From positions 6,393,001 to 6,457,000 of the forward strand of contig NZ_CP059322.2 in assembly GCF_013694245.2 (NCBI RefSeq): a stretch of 64,000 nucleotides of DNA, in the 5' to 3' direction. A program made the position numbers and the translations under genes. This stretch comes from Micromonospora ferruginea (lineage in GTDB: Bacteria; Actinomycetota; Actinomycetes; Mycobacteriales; Micromonosporaceae). Below the pieces are notes generated by a model. That model saw only the letters and a list, made by a program, of their open reading frames with translations. It had not been told where the DNA came from and ran no database searches. Position 1 is the stretch's first letter. Every line of letters starts with the position of its first letter. This document shows, one piece after another, positions 1-7,364 of the stretch.

Positions 1-1
1 C

Positions 2-619
2 GGCGCAGGTTCGCGCGCCGCGTACGCCAACTACGTGGCGCCGGCGATCATCCTGATGACGGTGGCGGCCACCGTGCAGGGGACCGCGATCTCGATCGCC
101 ATGGACATGACCGAGGGCATCATCGCCCGGTTCCGCACCATGCACATCGCCCGGGTGTCGGTGCTGACCGGGCACGTGCTCGGCAGCATGATCCAGGCGG
201 CGATCAGCCTGGCCGTGGTGATCGGCGTGGCGCTGCTGGTCGGCTTCCGGCCCACCGCCGGCCCGGCCGGTTGGCTGGGCGCGGTCGGCCTGCTCGCCGC
301 GGTGACGTTCGCGCTGGTCTGGCTGGCCGTCGCGCTCGGTCAGGTGAGCGAGAGCGTGGAGACCGCGAGCAACCTGCCGATGCCGCTGATCCTGCTGCCG
401 TTCCTCGGCAGCGGCTTCGTACCCACCGACTCGATGCCGGCCGGCCTGCGCTGGTTCGCGGAATACCAGCCGTTCACCCCGATCATCGAGAGCCTGCGCG
501 CCCTGCTGATGGCGGAGCCGCTCGGCGACGACGGCTGGATCGCGCTCGGCTGGTGCGCGGCGATCGCGCTCGGCGGGTACCTCTGGTCCCGGCGGCTGTT
601 CAACCGCGAGTCGCGCTGA
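2..619 (+). CDS. ABC-2 type transporter permease, C-terminal part (5' end outside window)
   Basis: The frame is open from the first bases, so the gene starts upstream and about 205 residues are visible. They contain roughly five hydrophobic segments, including ones near VAPAIILMTVAATVQG, IQAAISLAVVIGVALLVG and WLGAVGLLAAVTFALVWLA. The conserved ABC-2 (DrrB/ABC2_membrane) region PLILLPFLGSGFVPTDSMP is followed by LRWFAEYQPFTPIIESLRA. Such permeases pair with a DrrA-type ATPase to export drugs, lipids or polysaccharide; the partner would lie upstream, outside the window. A perfect hairpin follows the stop codon. The substrate cannot be inferred. Confidence 0.85.
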   Translation, partial: GAGSRAAYANYVAPAIILMTVAATVQGTAISIAMDMTEGIIARFRTMHIARVSVLTGHVLGSMIQAAISLAVVIGVALLVGFRPTAGPAGWLGAVGLLAAVTFALVWLAVALGQVSESVETASNLPMPLILLPFLGSGFVPTDSMPAGLRWFAEYQPFTPIIESLRALLMAEPLGDDGWIALGWCAAIALGGYLWSRRLFNRESR

Positions 620-626
620 AACCGGC

Positions 627-667
627 GCGCAGCCCCCGGACCGCGTCAGCGGATCCGGGGGCTGCGC
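627..667. terminator. Bidirectional hairpin terminator between convergent genes
   Basis: A 14-bp perfect stem (627-640 with 654-667; arm GCGCAGCCCCCGGA) lies between the permease and the convergent acetyltransferase. The loop contains the acetyltransferase stop codon. There is no T-tract, as is common in high-GC actinobacteria. Confidence 0.6.
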
Positions 668-1140
668 CGTTCGATCAGCGTGACGTCCCGCCAGACGCCG
701 TGGTGGCGCCCGATCCGCTCCCGGGTGCCGACCACCCGGAACCCGCGCGCCGCGTGCAGGGCCAGGCTGGCGGTGTTCTCCGGGAACACGCCGGACTGGA
801 CGGTCCAGACGCCGGCCGCCTCGGTCGAGTCGATCAACGCGTCCAGCAGCGCCCCGCCGACGCCGCGCCCCCGCGCCTCGGGGTGCACGTAGACGGAGTG
901 CTCGACCACCCCGGCGTAGACGCAGCGATCGGAGACCGTCGAGCAGGCCACCCAGCCGAGCACCCGCCCCGCCGGGTCGAGCGCCACCCACCGGTGGCCG
1001 GGCAGCCGACCGGCGGTGAACCGGCCCCAGTCGGGCGGCTCGGTCTCGAAGGTGGCGTGCCCCTCGGCGATCCCGAGGCGGTAGATGTCCAACACGGCGT
1101 CGGCGTGCGTGTCGTCCATCGCGGCAATGGTCACGGTCAT
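646..1140 (-). CDS. GNAT N-acetyltransferase, phosphinothricin/amino-acid acetyltransferase-like
   Basis: A 164-residue protein with the layout of the PAT/MnaT (YncA) subgroup. The early motif ATFETEPPDW is typical of enzymes that acetylate phosphinothricin, methionine sulfone or similar amino acids. The acetyl-CoA loop is at EARGRGVGGALLDALI, and a late NTASLALHAARGFRVVGTRERIG segment completes the fold (seen). I chose ATG 1140 because homology begins at MTVTIAAMDD; the longer upstream reading is low-complexity and runs into the next gene. It lies 17 nt behind the SanA-like gene, so the two may be co-transcribed. The actual substrate is unknown. Confidence 0.85.
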   Translation of the reverse strand: MTVTIAAMDDTHADAVLDIYRLGIAEGHATFETEPPDWGRFTAGRLPGHRWVALDPAGRVLGWVACSTVSDRCVYAGVVEHSVYVHPEARGRGVGGALLDALIDSTEAAGVWTVQSGVFPENTASLALHAARGFRVVGTRERIGRHHGVWRDVTLIERRSPRIR

Positions 1141-1157
1141 CGACTCGTCCGTCCGCC

Positions 1158-1874
1158 TCAGCCGGCCCGCAGGGCGTCGTCCACTCCGGTCTCCCGGCGG
1201 CCGAGGTGCACCGGGTCCCGCCCGGAGAGCACGTCCACCGCGGCCTTCACGCCGGCGCCGTACTCCCGGGTGGTGCTGATCCGCCACTGCCGGTCGAACC
1301 GGCGGACCGTGTCGTCACCGACGCCGTTGGTCTCGATGCCCAACTCCCGGCAGAGCGCCACCGCGCGCGGCAGGTGGAACGACTGGGTGACCACGGTGGC
1401 CCGCCGCACGCCGAAGATGCGCCGGGCGCGGGCACACGAGTCGTAGGTGTCGAAGCCGGCGTGGTCGAGCACCACCTGCTCCGCCGGCACGCCCCGCTCG
1501 ACGAGCCAGCGGCGCATCGCGTCCGGCTCGTCGTAGTCCCAGTCCATGTGGTCGCCGGAGACCAGCACCACCTCGACCTTGCCGGCGGCGAACAACTGCC
1601 GGGCGATCTCCAACCGGGCGGCCAGGAACGGCGAGGGCGTGCCGTCCGCCTCCACCTTGGCGCCGAGCACCAGCGCCACCGGCGCGTCCGGCACGTCGGC
1701 GGCGGTGAACACGTGCCCCCGGGCGTCGCCGCGGATCCAGACCGCGCTGGCCACGGTCGCCACGGCCAGCAGCACCACACCGGCCGCGGCGACCAGGACG
1801 AGCCGGCGGAGCAGGCGTACGGCCCGCCGGTGGTCGGCGCGCCAGGCGCGCCCGCGTGCGATCAACCCCCGCAT
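1158..1874 (-). CDS. SanA/YdcF-like DUF218 membrane-anchored protein
   Basis: A 238-residue protein. An arginine-rich N-terminus is followed by one transmembrane segment (about residues 26-48, LVLVAAAGVVLLAVATVASA), then an extracytoplasmic DUF218 domain. Family hallmarks are visible: ALVLGAKV, a VSGD turn, the VVLDHAGFDTYDSCARAR stretch and VVTQSFHLPRAV. In E. coli SanA acts in envelope barrier function; YdcF binds SAM in vitro. The actinobacterial role is unknown. It sits just upstream of the GNAT gene on the same strand. Confidence 0.85.
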   Translation of the reverse strand: MRGLIARGRAWRADHRRAVRLLRRLVLVAAAGVVLLAVATVASAVWIRGDARGHVFTAADVPDAPVALVLGAKVEADGTPSPFLAARLEIARQLFAAGKVEVVLVSGDHMDWDYDEPDAMRRWLVERGVPAEQVVLDHAGFDTYDSCARARRIFGVRRATVVTQSFHLPRAVALCRELGIETNGVGDDTVRRFDRQWRISTTREYGAGVKAAVDVLSGRDPVHLGRRETGVDDALRAG

Positions 1875-1896
1875 GGCGGCGATTGTGTCAGTCCGG

Positions 1897-2259
1897 TCAG
1901 GAGATGTGGTGCAGGATCACGTTGTGCACGTGGTGGCTCTTGTCCGCGCCCCGGAACTCCACCTCGTAGCTGTGCGTGCCGACGTGCACGGCGATCGCCC
2001 CGGTGGAGAAGAACGAGCCGCCCCAGGACTTGTTGCTCACCACGCTCACGCTGGTGATCTTCGAGTACGGGATGCTCGTGATGGCGTACTTCTTGCCGAC
2101 GAACGAGCGGTCCTGAACGATCACCCGCCGGTCGGTCAGGCCGATGAAGCCGGTGCCGGTGCCGATCGCGTCGTAGACGGCGATGATCTGCTCACCGGGC
2201 AGCAGGCCGCTCTGGATCTGCTGGAACTGTTCCTTGCGGTCGTACGTCGGGCCAGACAT
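1897..2259 (-). CDS. Small PH-like domain protein
   Basis: A 120-residue soluble protein with no signal peptide. The core reads GFIGLTDRRVIVQDR, then IPYSKITSVSV and a GTHSYEVEFRGAD beta segment. This is the pattern of bacterial pleckstrin-homology-like (bPH) proteins: a LTD/NxRvi strand followed by an ipysxI turn. ATG 2259 was chosen because the longer frame upstream overlaps the next gene and is not homologous-looking. Bacterial PH proteins are often membrane-associated stress proteins, but the ligand here is unknown. Confidence 0.75.
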   Translation of the reverse strand: MSGPTYDRKEQFQQIQSGLLPGEQIIAVYDAIGTGTGFIGLTDRRVIVQDRSFVGKKYAITSIPYSKITSVSVVSNKSWGGSFFSTGAIAVHVGTHSYEVEFRGADKSHHVHNVILHHIS

Positions 2260-2290
2260 GACCTCGACGGTAGGGCAGGCGCGCCAGCGC

Positions 2291-2599
2291 TCAGTGCTCG
2301 GTGACCGCGCGGACCGCGTCCTCGATGCGCGCCGCGAGCAGCACCTCACCCTCGGTGAGCGGCTCGCCGTCGTCGTGACCCAGCCGGATCTGGGTCCGGT
2401 CGGCCCGCCGGCTGATGTCGGGGCGCAGCCGCAGCGCGTCGGCGACCACGGCCACCCGTTCGGTGAGCGCGGCGTGCTGGGTGTCGTCGAGCACCAGCGT
2501 GCGGCGGATCTGCTCACCCTCGCGCGTCCATCCGGACAGCAGAGCGAGCGCGTCGCTGAGGTAGTCGTGCTTCGCCCGGCTGCTGAACAGCACGCGCAT
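2291..2599 (-). CDS. 4a-hydroxytetrahydrobiopterin dehydratase-like protein with degenerate active site
   Basis: A 102-residue protein. Its C-terminal 75 residues follow the pterin-4a-carbinolamine dehydratase (PCD/DCoH) pattern: SGWTREGEQIRRTLVLDD, then a helix RVAVVADALRLRPDISR, a strand TQIRLGHDDG and the LTEGEVLLAARIEDAV helix. True PCDs have an HHP-type motif (catalytic histidines) before the DI; here the position reads RLRPDI, so both histidines are missing (seen). The protein is therefore probably not a dehydratase, and no aromatic amino-acid hydroxylase lies nearby. ATG 2599 was chosen over the longer ATG 2638 because of the spacing GGAGGTGCGGTG just upstream. Confidence 0.65.
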   Translation of the reverse strand: MRVLFSSRAKHDYLSDALALLSGWTREGEQIRRTLVLDDTQHAALTERVAVVADALRLRPDISRRADRTQIRLGHDDGEPLTEGEVLLAARIEDAVRAVTEH

Positions 2600-2783
2600 C
2601 ACCGCACCTCCCAGGCGTCGTTGCCGGCTTGTGGCCAAATCGTCGCCATCCCGTGTCCCAGTCGACGCCCTCTAGTCTGTCGTCGCACAGATGGTGTGTC
2701 CACGCCCACACTTCCGTGTTCTGCTGGCCTGATGGCCGACTCAGTTACCCGAACCGCCGATTGATCTGGCACGCTGGTGGCTC

Positions 2784-3224
2784 GTGCGGACCGAACGGTT
2801 TAGCGGGAGCGGGCAGGCCGACCGGCGCGAGCCGAAGGTGGTCGTCGGGGCGGCGATCATCGTGGACGGCCGCGTCCTCGCCTGTGAACGCGCGGCGCCC
2901 CCCGAGGTGGCGGGCCGGTGGGAGTTCCCCGGCGGCAAGGTCGAGCCGGGGGAGACCGAGCCCGACGCGCTGGCCCGCGAGTGCGCCGAGGAACTGGGCG
3001 TCCGGGTCGCGATCGGCGACCGGGTCGGTCGGGACGTGCGGATGGCCCACGGCCGGTCCGTGCTGCGGGTCTACGCGGCCCGCCTGCTCCACGGCGACCA
3101 GCCGACCGCACTGGAGCACGGCGACCTGCGCTGGCTCTCCGCGACCGAGTTGGACAGCGTCGACTGGCTGCCGGCCGACGTGCCGATCGTCTCCGCGCTG
3201 CGCCCGCTGCTCGCCGCCTCCTGA
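2784..3224 (+). CDS. NUDIX hydrolase, MutT-like (8-oxo-dGTP diphosphatase candidate)
   Basis: A 146-residue NUDIX protein. The Nudix box begins at the GGKVEPGET turn and matches G-x5-E-x7-REUxEExGU exactly (…ARECAEELGV). WEFPGGK is the MutT/8-oxo-dGTP diphosphatase signature, and the late GDLRWLSATELDSVDWLPAD is the usual W-L-D-WLPAD ending of actinobacterial MutT paralogues. The GTG at 2784 fits the length; no strong ribosome binding site is visible. It would remove oxidised dGTP from the nucleotide pool. Orthology to a specific MutT1-4 cannot be settled by eye. Confidence 0.85.
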   Translation: MRTERFSGSGQADRREPKVVVGAAIIVDGRVLACERAAPPEVAGRWEFPGGKVEPGETEPDALARECAEELGVRVAIGDRVGRDVRMAHGRSVLRVYAARLLHGDQPTALEHGDLRWLSATELDSVDWLPADVPIVSALRPLLAAS

Positions 3225-3297
3225 GCCGCGCCGGTCGGGCGCGCCGCCCTCGCGCCGCGCGGGGACGGCGTCGAACCGGACAGCCGGTCGGAAACGG

Positions 3298-3333
3298 GAC
3301 GGGGGCCGGCGGCGTGTGCCGCTGGCCCCCGTC
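3298..3333. terminator. Hairpin terminator between convergent mutT-like and sdhB
   Basis: Sixteen-base arms at 3298-3313 and 3318-3333 pair with one G-T wobble around a 4-nt loop (GTGT). The hairpin lies in the 125-nt convergent gap. Confidence 0.6.
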
Positions 3334-3349
3334 ATCGTCGCGCCGCTGC

Positions 3350-4420
3350 TCAGTGCTTCGGCTCGTCCTGCTGTGGGTGGGCGAAGTTGAGGTGCTCGGC
3401 CGGCAGCGGGAACTCCACGTCGTCGCCGAACGGCGACGGCGCGGCGGCCCGGTCGAAGGTCAGCTCGGTCAGCGGCAGCTTGCCGCTGGCGTCGACCGCC
3501 GGCGCCGTCGGGTGCGGCACCTCGCGCTGCCAGTTGACGCCCTGCTGGGCCTGGCGCTCGGCGCCGCTGTCGTGCGAGCCGCCGGCGTGCGAGTGCACGC
3601 CGCCATGGGCCGCGCCGCTGGTCACCGCACCGCTGGAATGCCCGCTGGTCGCGCTGGTCTGAGGCACCTGACCCCTCCGGAAGATCTTGTTACCGAGCCA
3701 CACAAGGGGATCGTACCTGCGGTCGACGACCCGTTCCTTCATGGGGATGATCCCGTTGTCGGTGATCTTGATGTGCTCGGGGCAGACCTCGGTGCAGCAC
3801 TTGGTGATGTTGCAGAAGCCGAGCCCCATCTCGGACTGCGCGTACTCCTTGCGGTCGGTACGCGCGTCGAGCGGGTGCATGTCCAGCTCCGAGGCCCGGA
3901 TGAAGAACCGGGGACCGGAGAACGCCGGCTTGTTCTCGTCGTGGTCACGGATCACGTGGCAGACGTTCTGGCACAGGAAGCACTCGATGCACTTGCGGAA
4001 CTCCTGCGACCGCTCCACGTCGATCTGCTGCATCCGGTAGTCGCCGGGCGCCACGTCGGCCGGCGGCGCGAACGCCGGGGTCTCCCGGGCCTTCTCGTAG
4101 TTGAACGAGACGTCGGTGACCAGGTCCCGGATCACCGGGAAGGTGCGCAGCGGGGTGACCGTGACGGTCTCCGCCTCCTCGAACGTCGACATCCGCGTCA
4201 TGCAGCCCAGTCGCGGCTTGCCGTTGATCTCCATCGAGCAGGAGCCGCACTTGCCGGCCTTGCAGTTCCACCGGCACGCCAGATCCGGCGCCTCGGTGGC
4301 CTGGAGGCGGTGAATGACGTCGAGGACGACCTCGCCCTCGTTCACCTCGACCGTGTAGTCCTGCAGGTCGCCGCCGGTCTCGTCGCCCCGCCAGATGCGG
4401 AACTGCCGCTTGCTTCCCAT
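3350..4420 (-). CDS. sdhB: Succinate dehydrogenase/fumarate reductase iron-sulfur subunit with long His-rich tail
   Basis: A 356-residue protein. The N-terminal ferredoxin domain carries the [2Fe-2S] ligands (CRWNCKAGKCGSC then a later Cys in PRLGC). The C-terminal domain has a [4Fe-4S] set CIECFLCQNVC and a second cluster set GFCNITKCCTEVCP. It carries electrons from SdhA's FAD to the membrane quinone site. The usual length is about 240-260 residues. Here roughly 100 extra residues follow the conserved core: a Ser/Gly/His-rich stretch (HGGVHSHAGGSHD) and a Pro-rich acidic end. ATG 4420 overlaps the sdhA stop by one base (TGATG), implying translational coupling. Confidence 0.95.
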   Translation of the reverse strand: MGSKRQFRIWRGDETGGDLQDYTVEVNEGEVVLDVIHRLQATEAPDLACRWNCKAGKCGSCSMEINGKPRLGCMTRMSTFEEAETVTVTPLRTFPVIRDLVTDVSFNYEKARETPAFAPPADVAPGDYRMQQIDVERSQEFRKCIECFLCQNVCHVIRDHDENKPAFSGPRFFIRASELDMHPLDARTDRKEYAQSEMGLGFCNITKCCTEVCPEHIKITDNGIIPMKERVVDRRYDPLVWLGNKIFRRGQVPQTSATSGHSSGAVTSGAAHGGVHSHAGGSHDSGAERQAQQGVNWQREVPHPTAPAVDASGKLPLTELTFDRAAAPSPFGDDVEFPLPAEHLNFAHPQQDEPKH

Positions 4421-6333
4421 CAGTTGCTCGCCTCCTCGGTGAGGGCGTCGAACTCGGCGAGTTCCTCGTCGGTGAGATATTTGGACAGCTCCGCCCGGTC
4501 GAAGAGCCCGATCAGCTCCGGGCGCATCCTGGGCAGCGGCTTGTGGGTCAGCCGGACGGCGTCGCCGTCCAGCGCGCAGACCAGGTTGACCCGGCGCCAC
4601 TTCGGGTCCATCGCCGGATAGTCCTCCCGGGTGTGCCCGCCGCGCGACTCCTGCCGCTCCAGCGCCGCCTTCGCGGTGCACTCCGAGACCACCAGCATGT
4701 TGCGCAGGTCGAGCGCCAGGTGCCAGCCCGGGTTGTAGCGCCGGCCGCCGACCGCGCTCACCTTCGCCACCCGCTCCCGCAGCTCCGCCAGCCGGCCCAA
4801 CGCGTCGGCCAGCTCGCCCTCCCGCCGGATGATGCCGACCAGGTCGCCCATCACCACCTGGAGGTCCTGCTGGAGCTGGTAGGGGTTCTCGCCGGTGTCG
4901 CGCTGCAACGGCGCCAGTGCCGTCTCCACCGCGGCCTCCACCGCCGCCACCGGCACCGCCGGGCGCGCGGTGAGCTGATCGGCGTACGTCGCGGCGTGGC
5001 CGCCCGCCCGCTTGCCGAAGACCAGCAGGTCGGACAGCGAGTTGCCGCCGAGTCGGTTGGAGCCGTGCATCCCGCCGGAGACCTCGCCGGCGGCGAACAG
5101 TCCGCGTACGGTGCCCGCCGCCGCGCCGGTGTCCGGGTCCACCTCCACGCCACCCATCACGTAGTGACAGGTCGGGCCGACCTCCATCGGCTCCTTGGTG
5201 ATGTCGACGTCGGCCAGCTCCTTGAACTGGTGGTACATCGAAGGCAGCCGCCGACGGATCTCCTCCGCCGACTTGCGGGACGCGATGTCCAGGTAGACGC
5301 CACCGGCCGGCGTACCCCGGCCCTCCTTGACCTCGGTGTTGATCGCCCGGGCGACCTCGTCGCGGGGCAGCAGCTCCGGCGGGCGCCGGTTGTTGTCCGG
5401 GTCGGTGTACCAGCGGTCCGCCTCCTCCTCCGTCTCCGCGTACTGCTTGCGGAAGACGTCGGGGACGTAGTCGAACATGAACCGCTTGCCGTCGGAGTTC
5501 TTCAGCACGCCACCGTCGCCGCGCACCGACTCGGTGACGAGGATGCCCTTCACCGAGGGCGGCCAGACCATGCCGGTCGGGTGGAACTGGAGGAACTCCA
5601 TGTTGATCAGCGTGGCCCCGCTGCGCAGTGCCAGCGCGTGACCGTCCCCGGTGTACTCCCAGGAGTTCGAGGTGACCTTGTAGGACCGGCCGACACCGCC
5701 GGTGGCCAGCACCACGGCCGGCGCCTCGAAGAGGATGAACTCGCCGGACTCCCGGTAGTAGCCGAACGCCCCGGCCACGCGGTCCCCGTCGAGCAGCAGC
5801 TCGGTGATCGTGGTCTCGGAGAAGACCCGGATCCGCGCGTCGTAGCTGCCGAACTCGCGCTTGTCCTCCTGCTGGAGGGAGACGATCTTCTGCTGGAGCG
5901 TGCGGATCAGCTCCAGGCCGGTCCGGTCGCCGACGTGCGCCAGGCGCGGGTACTCGTGGCCGCCGAAGTTGCGCTGCGAGATCTTGCCGTCCTTGGTGCG
6001 GTCGAAGAGCGCGCCGTACGTCTCCAGCTCCCAGATCCGCTGCGGCGACTCCTTCGCGTGCAGCTCGGCCATCCGGAAGTTGTTCAGGAACTTGCCGCCG
6101 CGCATGGTGTCCCGGAAGTGCACCTGCCAGTTGTCCCGCGAGTTCACGTTGCCCATGGCCGCCGCGGCGCCACCCTCGGCCATCACCGTGTGCGCCTTGC
6201 CGAACAGCGACTTCGAGATGATCGCGGTCTTCTTGCCGGCCAACCGGGCCTCGATCGCCGCGCGCAGGCCGGCGCCACCGGCCCCGATCACGACGACGTC
6301 GTAGTGGTGTCGTTCGATTCGCGTTTCAGTCAT
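4420..6333 (-). CDS. sdhA: Succinate dehydrogenase/fumarate reductase flavoprotein subunit
   Basis: A 637-residue protein. The FAD-binding Rossmann motif is VVIGAGGAGLRAAIEA near the N-terminus, and the covalent-FAD region HTVMAEGG contains the linking histidine. Substrate-site elements are visible: the FLQFHPTG segment, HYVMGGVEV, and the GGNSLSDLLVFGKRAG helix. It oxidises succinate to fumarate (or the reverse) and reduces FAD. The middle position in sdhC-sdhA-sdhB, 11 nt after sdhC and overlapping sdhB, matches the Sdh1-type (Rv0247c-Rv0249c) operons of actinobacteria. The start at 6333 is set by the homologous N-terminus MTETRIERHHYD. Confidence 0.96.
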   Translation of the reverse strand: MTETRIERHHYDVVVIGAGGAGLRAAIEARLAGKKTAIISKSLFGKAHTVMAEGGAAAAMGNVNSRDNWQVHFRDTMRGGKFLNNFRMAELHAKESPQRIWELETYGALFDRTKDGKISQRNFGGHEYPRLAHVGDRTGLELIRTLQQKIVSLQQEDKREFGSYDARIRVFSETTITELLLDGDRVAGAFGYYRESGEFILFEAPAVVLATGGVGRSYKVTSNSWEYTGDGHALALRSGATLINMEFLQFHPTGMVWPPSVKGILVTESVRGDGGVLKNSDGKRFMFDYVPDVFRKQYAETEEEADRWYTDPDNNRRPPELLPRDEVARAINTEVKEGRGTPAGGVYLDIASRKSAEEIRRRLPSMYHQFKELADVDITKEPMEVGPTCHYVMGGVEVDPDTGAAAGTVRGLFAAGEVSGGMHGSNRLGGNSLSDLLVFGKRAGGHAATYADQLTARPAVPVAAVEAAVETALAPLQRDTGENPYQLQQDLQVVMGDLVGIIRREGELADALGRLAELRERVAKVSAVGGRRYNPGWHLALDLRNMLVVSECTAKAALERQESRGGHTREDYPAMDPKWRRVNLVCALDGDAVRLTHKPLPRMRPELIGLFDRAELSKYLTDEELAEFDALTEEASN

Positions 6334-6344
6334 GTCAGGGGCCC

Positions 6345-7151
6345 TCAGTTGATGAACCGCAGGTCGGGGAACCAGTTGGCCGCGATCGCCATCACGTAGA
6401 AGTCGGTCAGCGCCAGGGTGCCCAGGGTGATCCAGGCGAGCTGCATGTGCCGGACGTTCAACCAGGACACCCCGGTCCACGCCTTGTATCGCACCGGGTG
6501 CTTGGAGAAGTGCTTGAGCCGGCCGCCGATGATGTGCCGGCAGGAGTGGCAGGAGATCGTGTACGCCCAGAGCATCACCACGTTGAGCAGCAGGATGATG
6601 TTGCCCAGGCCGAAGCCGAAGCCCTCGGGGGAGTGGAAGGCGAGGACGGCGTCCCAGGTGTTGATCAGCGAGATGATCGCGGCGGCGTAGAAGAAGTAGC
6701 GGTGCAGGTTCTGCCCGAGCAGCGGGAACCGGGTCTCCCCGCTGTAGGTCTGGTGCCCGTCCGGCACCGCGCAGGCCGGCGGCGACAGCCAGAACGACCG
6801 GTAGTAGGCCTTGCGGTAGTAGTAGCAGGTCAGCCGGAACAGCAGCAGGAACGGCAGGGTCAGCGCCGCGTCCGGGATGATCCACCAGCCGGGCAGGAAG
6901 CTGCCGAAGTGCGAGGAGCCCTCGACGCACCGCTCGGTCACGCACGGGGAGTAGAACGGCGTCAGGTAGTGGTATTGCTCGACCCAGTACCACTTGTGCA
7001 TGAACACCCGGACCGTCGCGTAGATGACCCAGGCGCTGAGCCCGACCACGGTGATCAGTGGGGCGAGCCACCATCGGTCGGTCCGCAACGTCTTCGCCGC
7101 GATGGCGGCACGTGCCCGCGCTCCCCGCGGCCTCGTCGCCGTTGATGTCAT
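6345..7151 (-). CDS. sdhC: Succinate dehydrogenase membrane anchor (Sdh1/Rv0249c-type)
   Basis: A 268-residue membrane protein with about five hydrophobic segments (near residues 29-49, 90-108, 153-171, 183-200 and 237-258). It anchors SdhAB and forms the quinone site; no separate SdhD gene is present. The single-anchor layout and the HKWYWVEQYHYLTPFYSPC loop are those of the actinobacterial Sdh1 class. Residues C201, H202, C204 and H206 (CHSCRH) sit at the end of a transmembrane helix; mycobacterial Sdh1 is reported to hold a membrane-embedded Rieske-type cluster, so these are candidate ligands (inference). ATG 7151 has GGGAG seven bases upstream. It is first in the operon. Confidence 0.9.
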   Translation of the reverse strand: MTSTATRPRGARARAAIAAKTLRTDRWWLAPLITVVGLSAWVIYATVRVFMHKWYWVEQYHYLTPFYSPCVTERCVEGSSHFGSFLPGWWIIPDAALTLPFLLLFRLTCYYYRKAYYRSFWLSPPACAVPDGHQTYSGETRFPLLGQNLHRYFFYAAAIISLINTWDAVLAFHSPEGFGFGLGNIILLLNVVMLWAYTISCHSCRHIIGGRLKHFSKHPVRYKAWTGVSWLNVRHMQLAWITLGTLALTDFYVMAIAANWFPDLRFIN

Positions 7152-7364
7152 TCGAGTCTCCCTGACGTCACTGCCCGTCATTGCGCACGCACGACCACGC
7201 CGCGAACCGGCGCGGCTAAGTGACACACGTTACGCCGATCTTCACGGCCCGGCCGCGCAACGCAGTGTCCCGTGTGTCCCGCTGGTTGGAAAGACCCGAA
7301 TCATGATCAATATGCGTGGCGACGCGCGTGGCGCGCCCACCGGTCACCCGCGCGGGCCGACCGG

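Noticed and set aside
7195..7300. GTGACACACGTTAC and nearby repeats as a Rex/CRP-type site before sdhC
   Set aside because: The arms are only four of five matched and do not fit a known Rex consensus (TTGTGAA-N4-TTCACAA).
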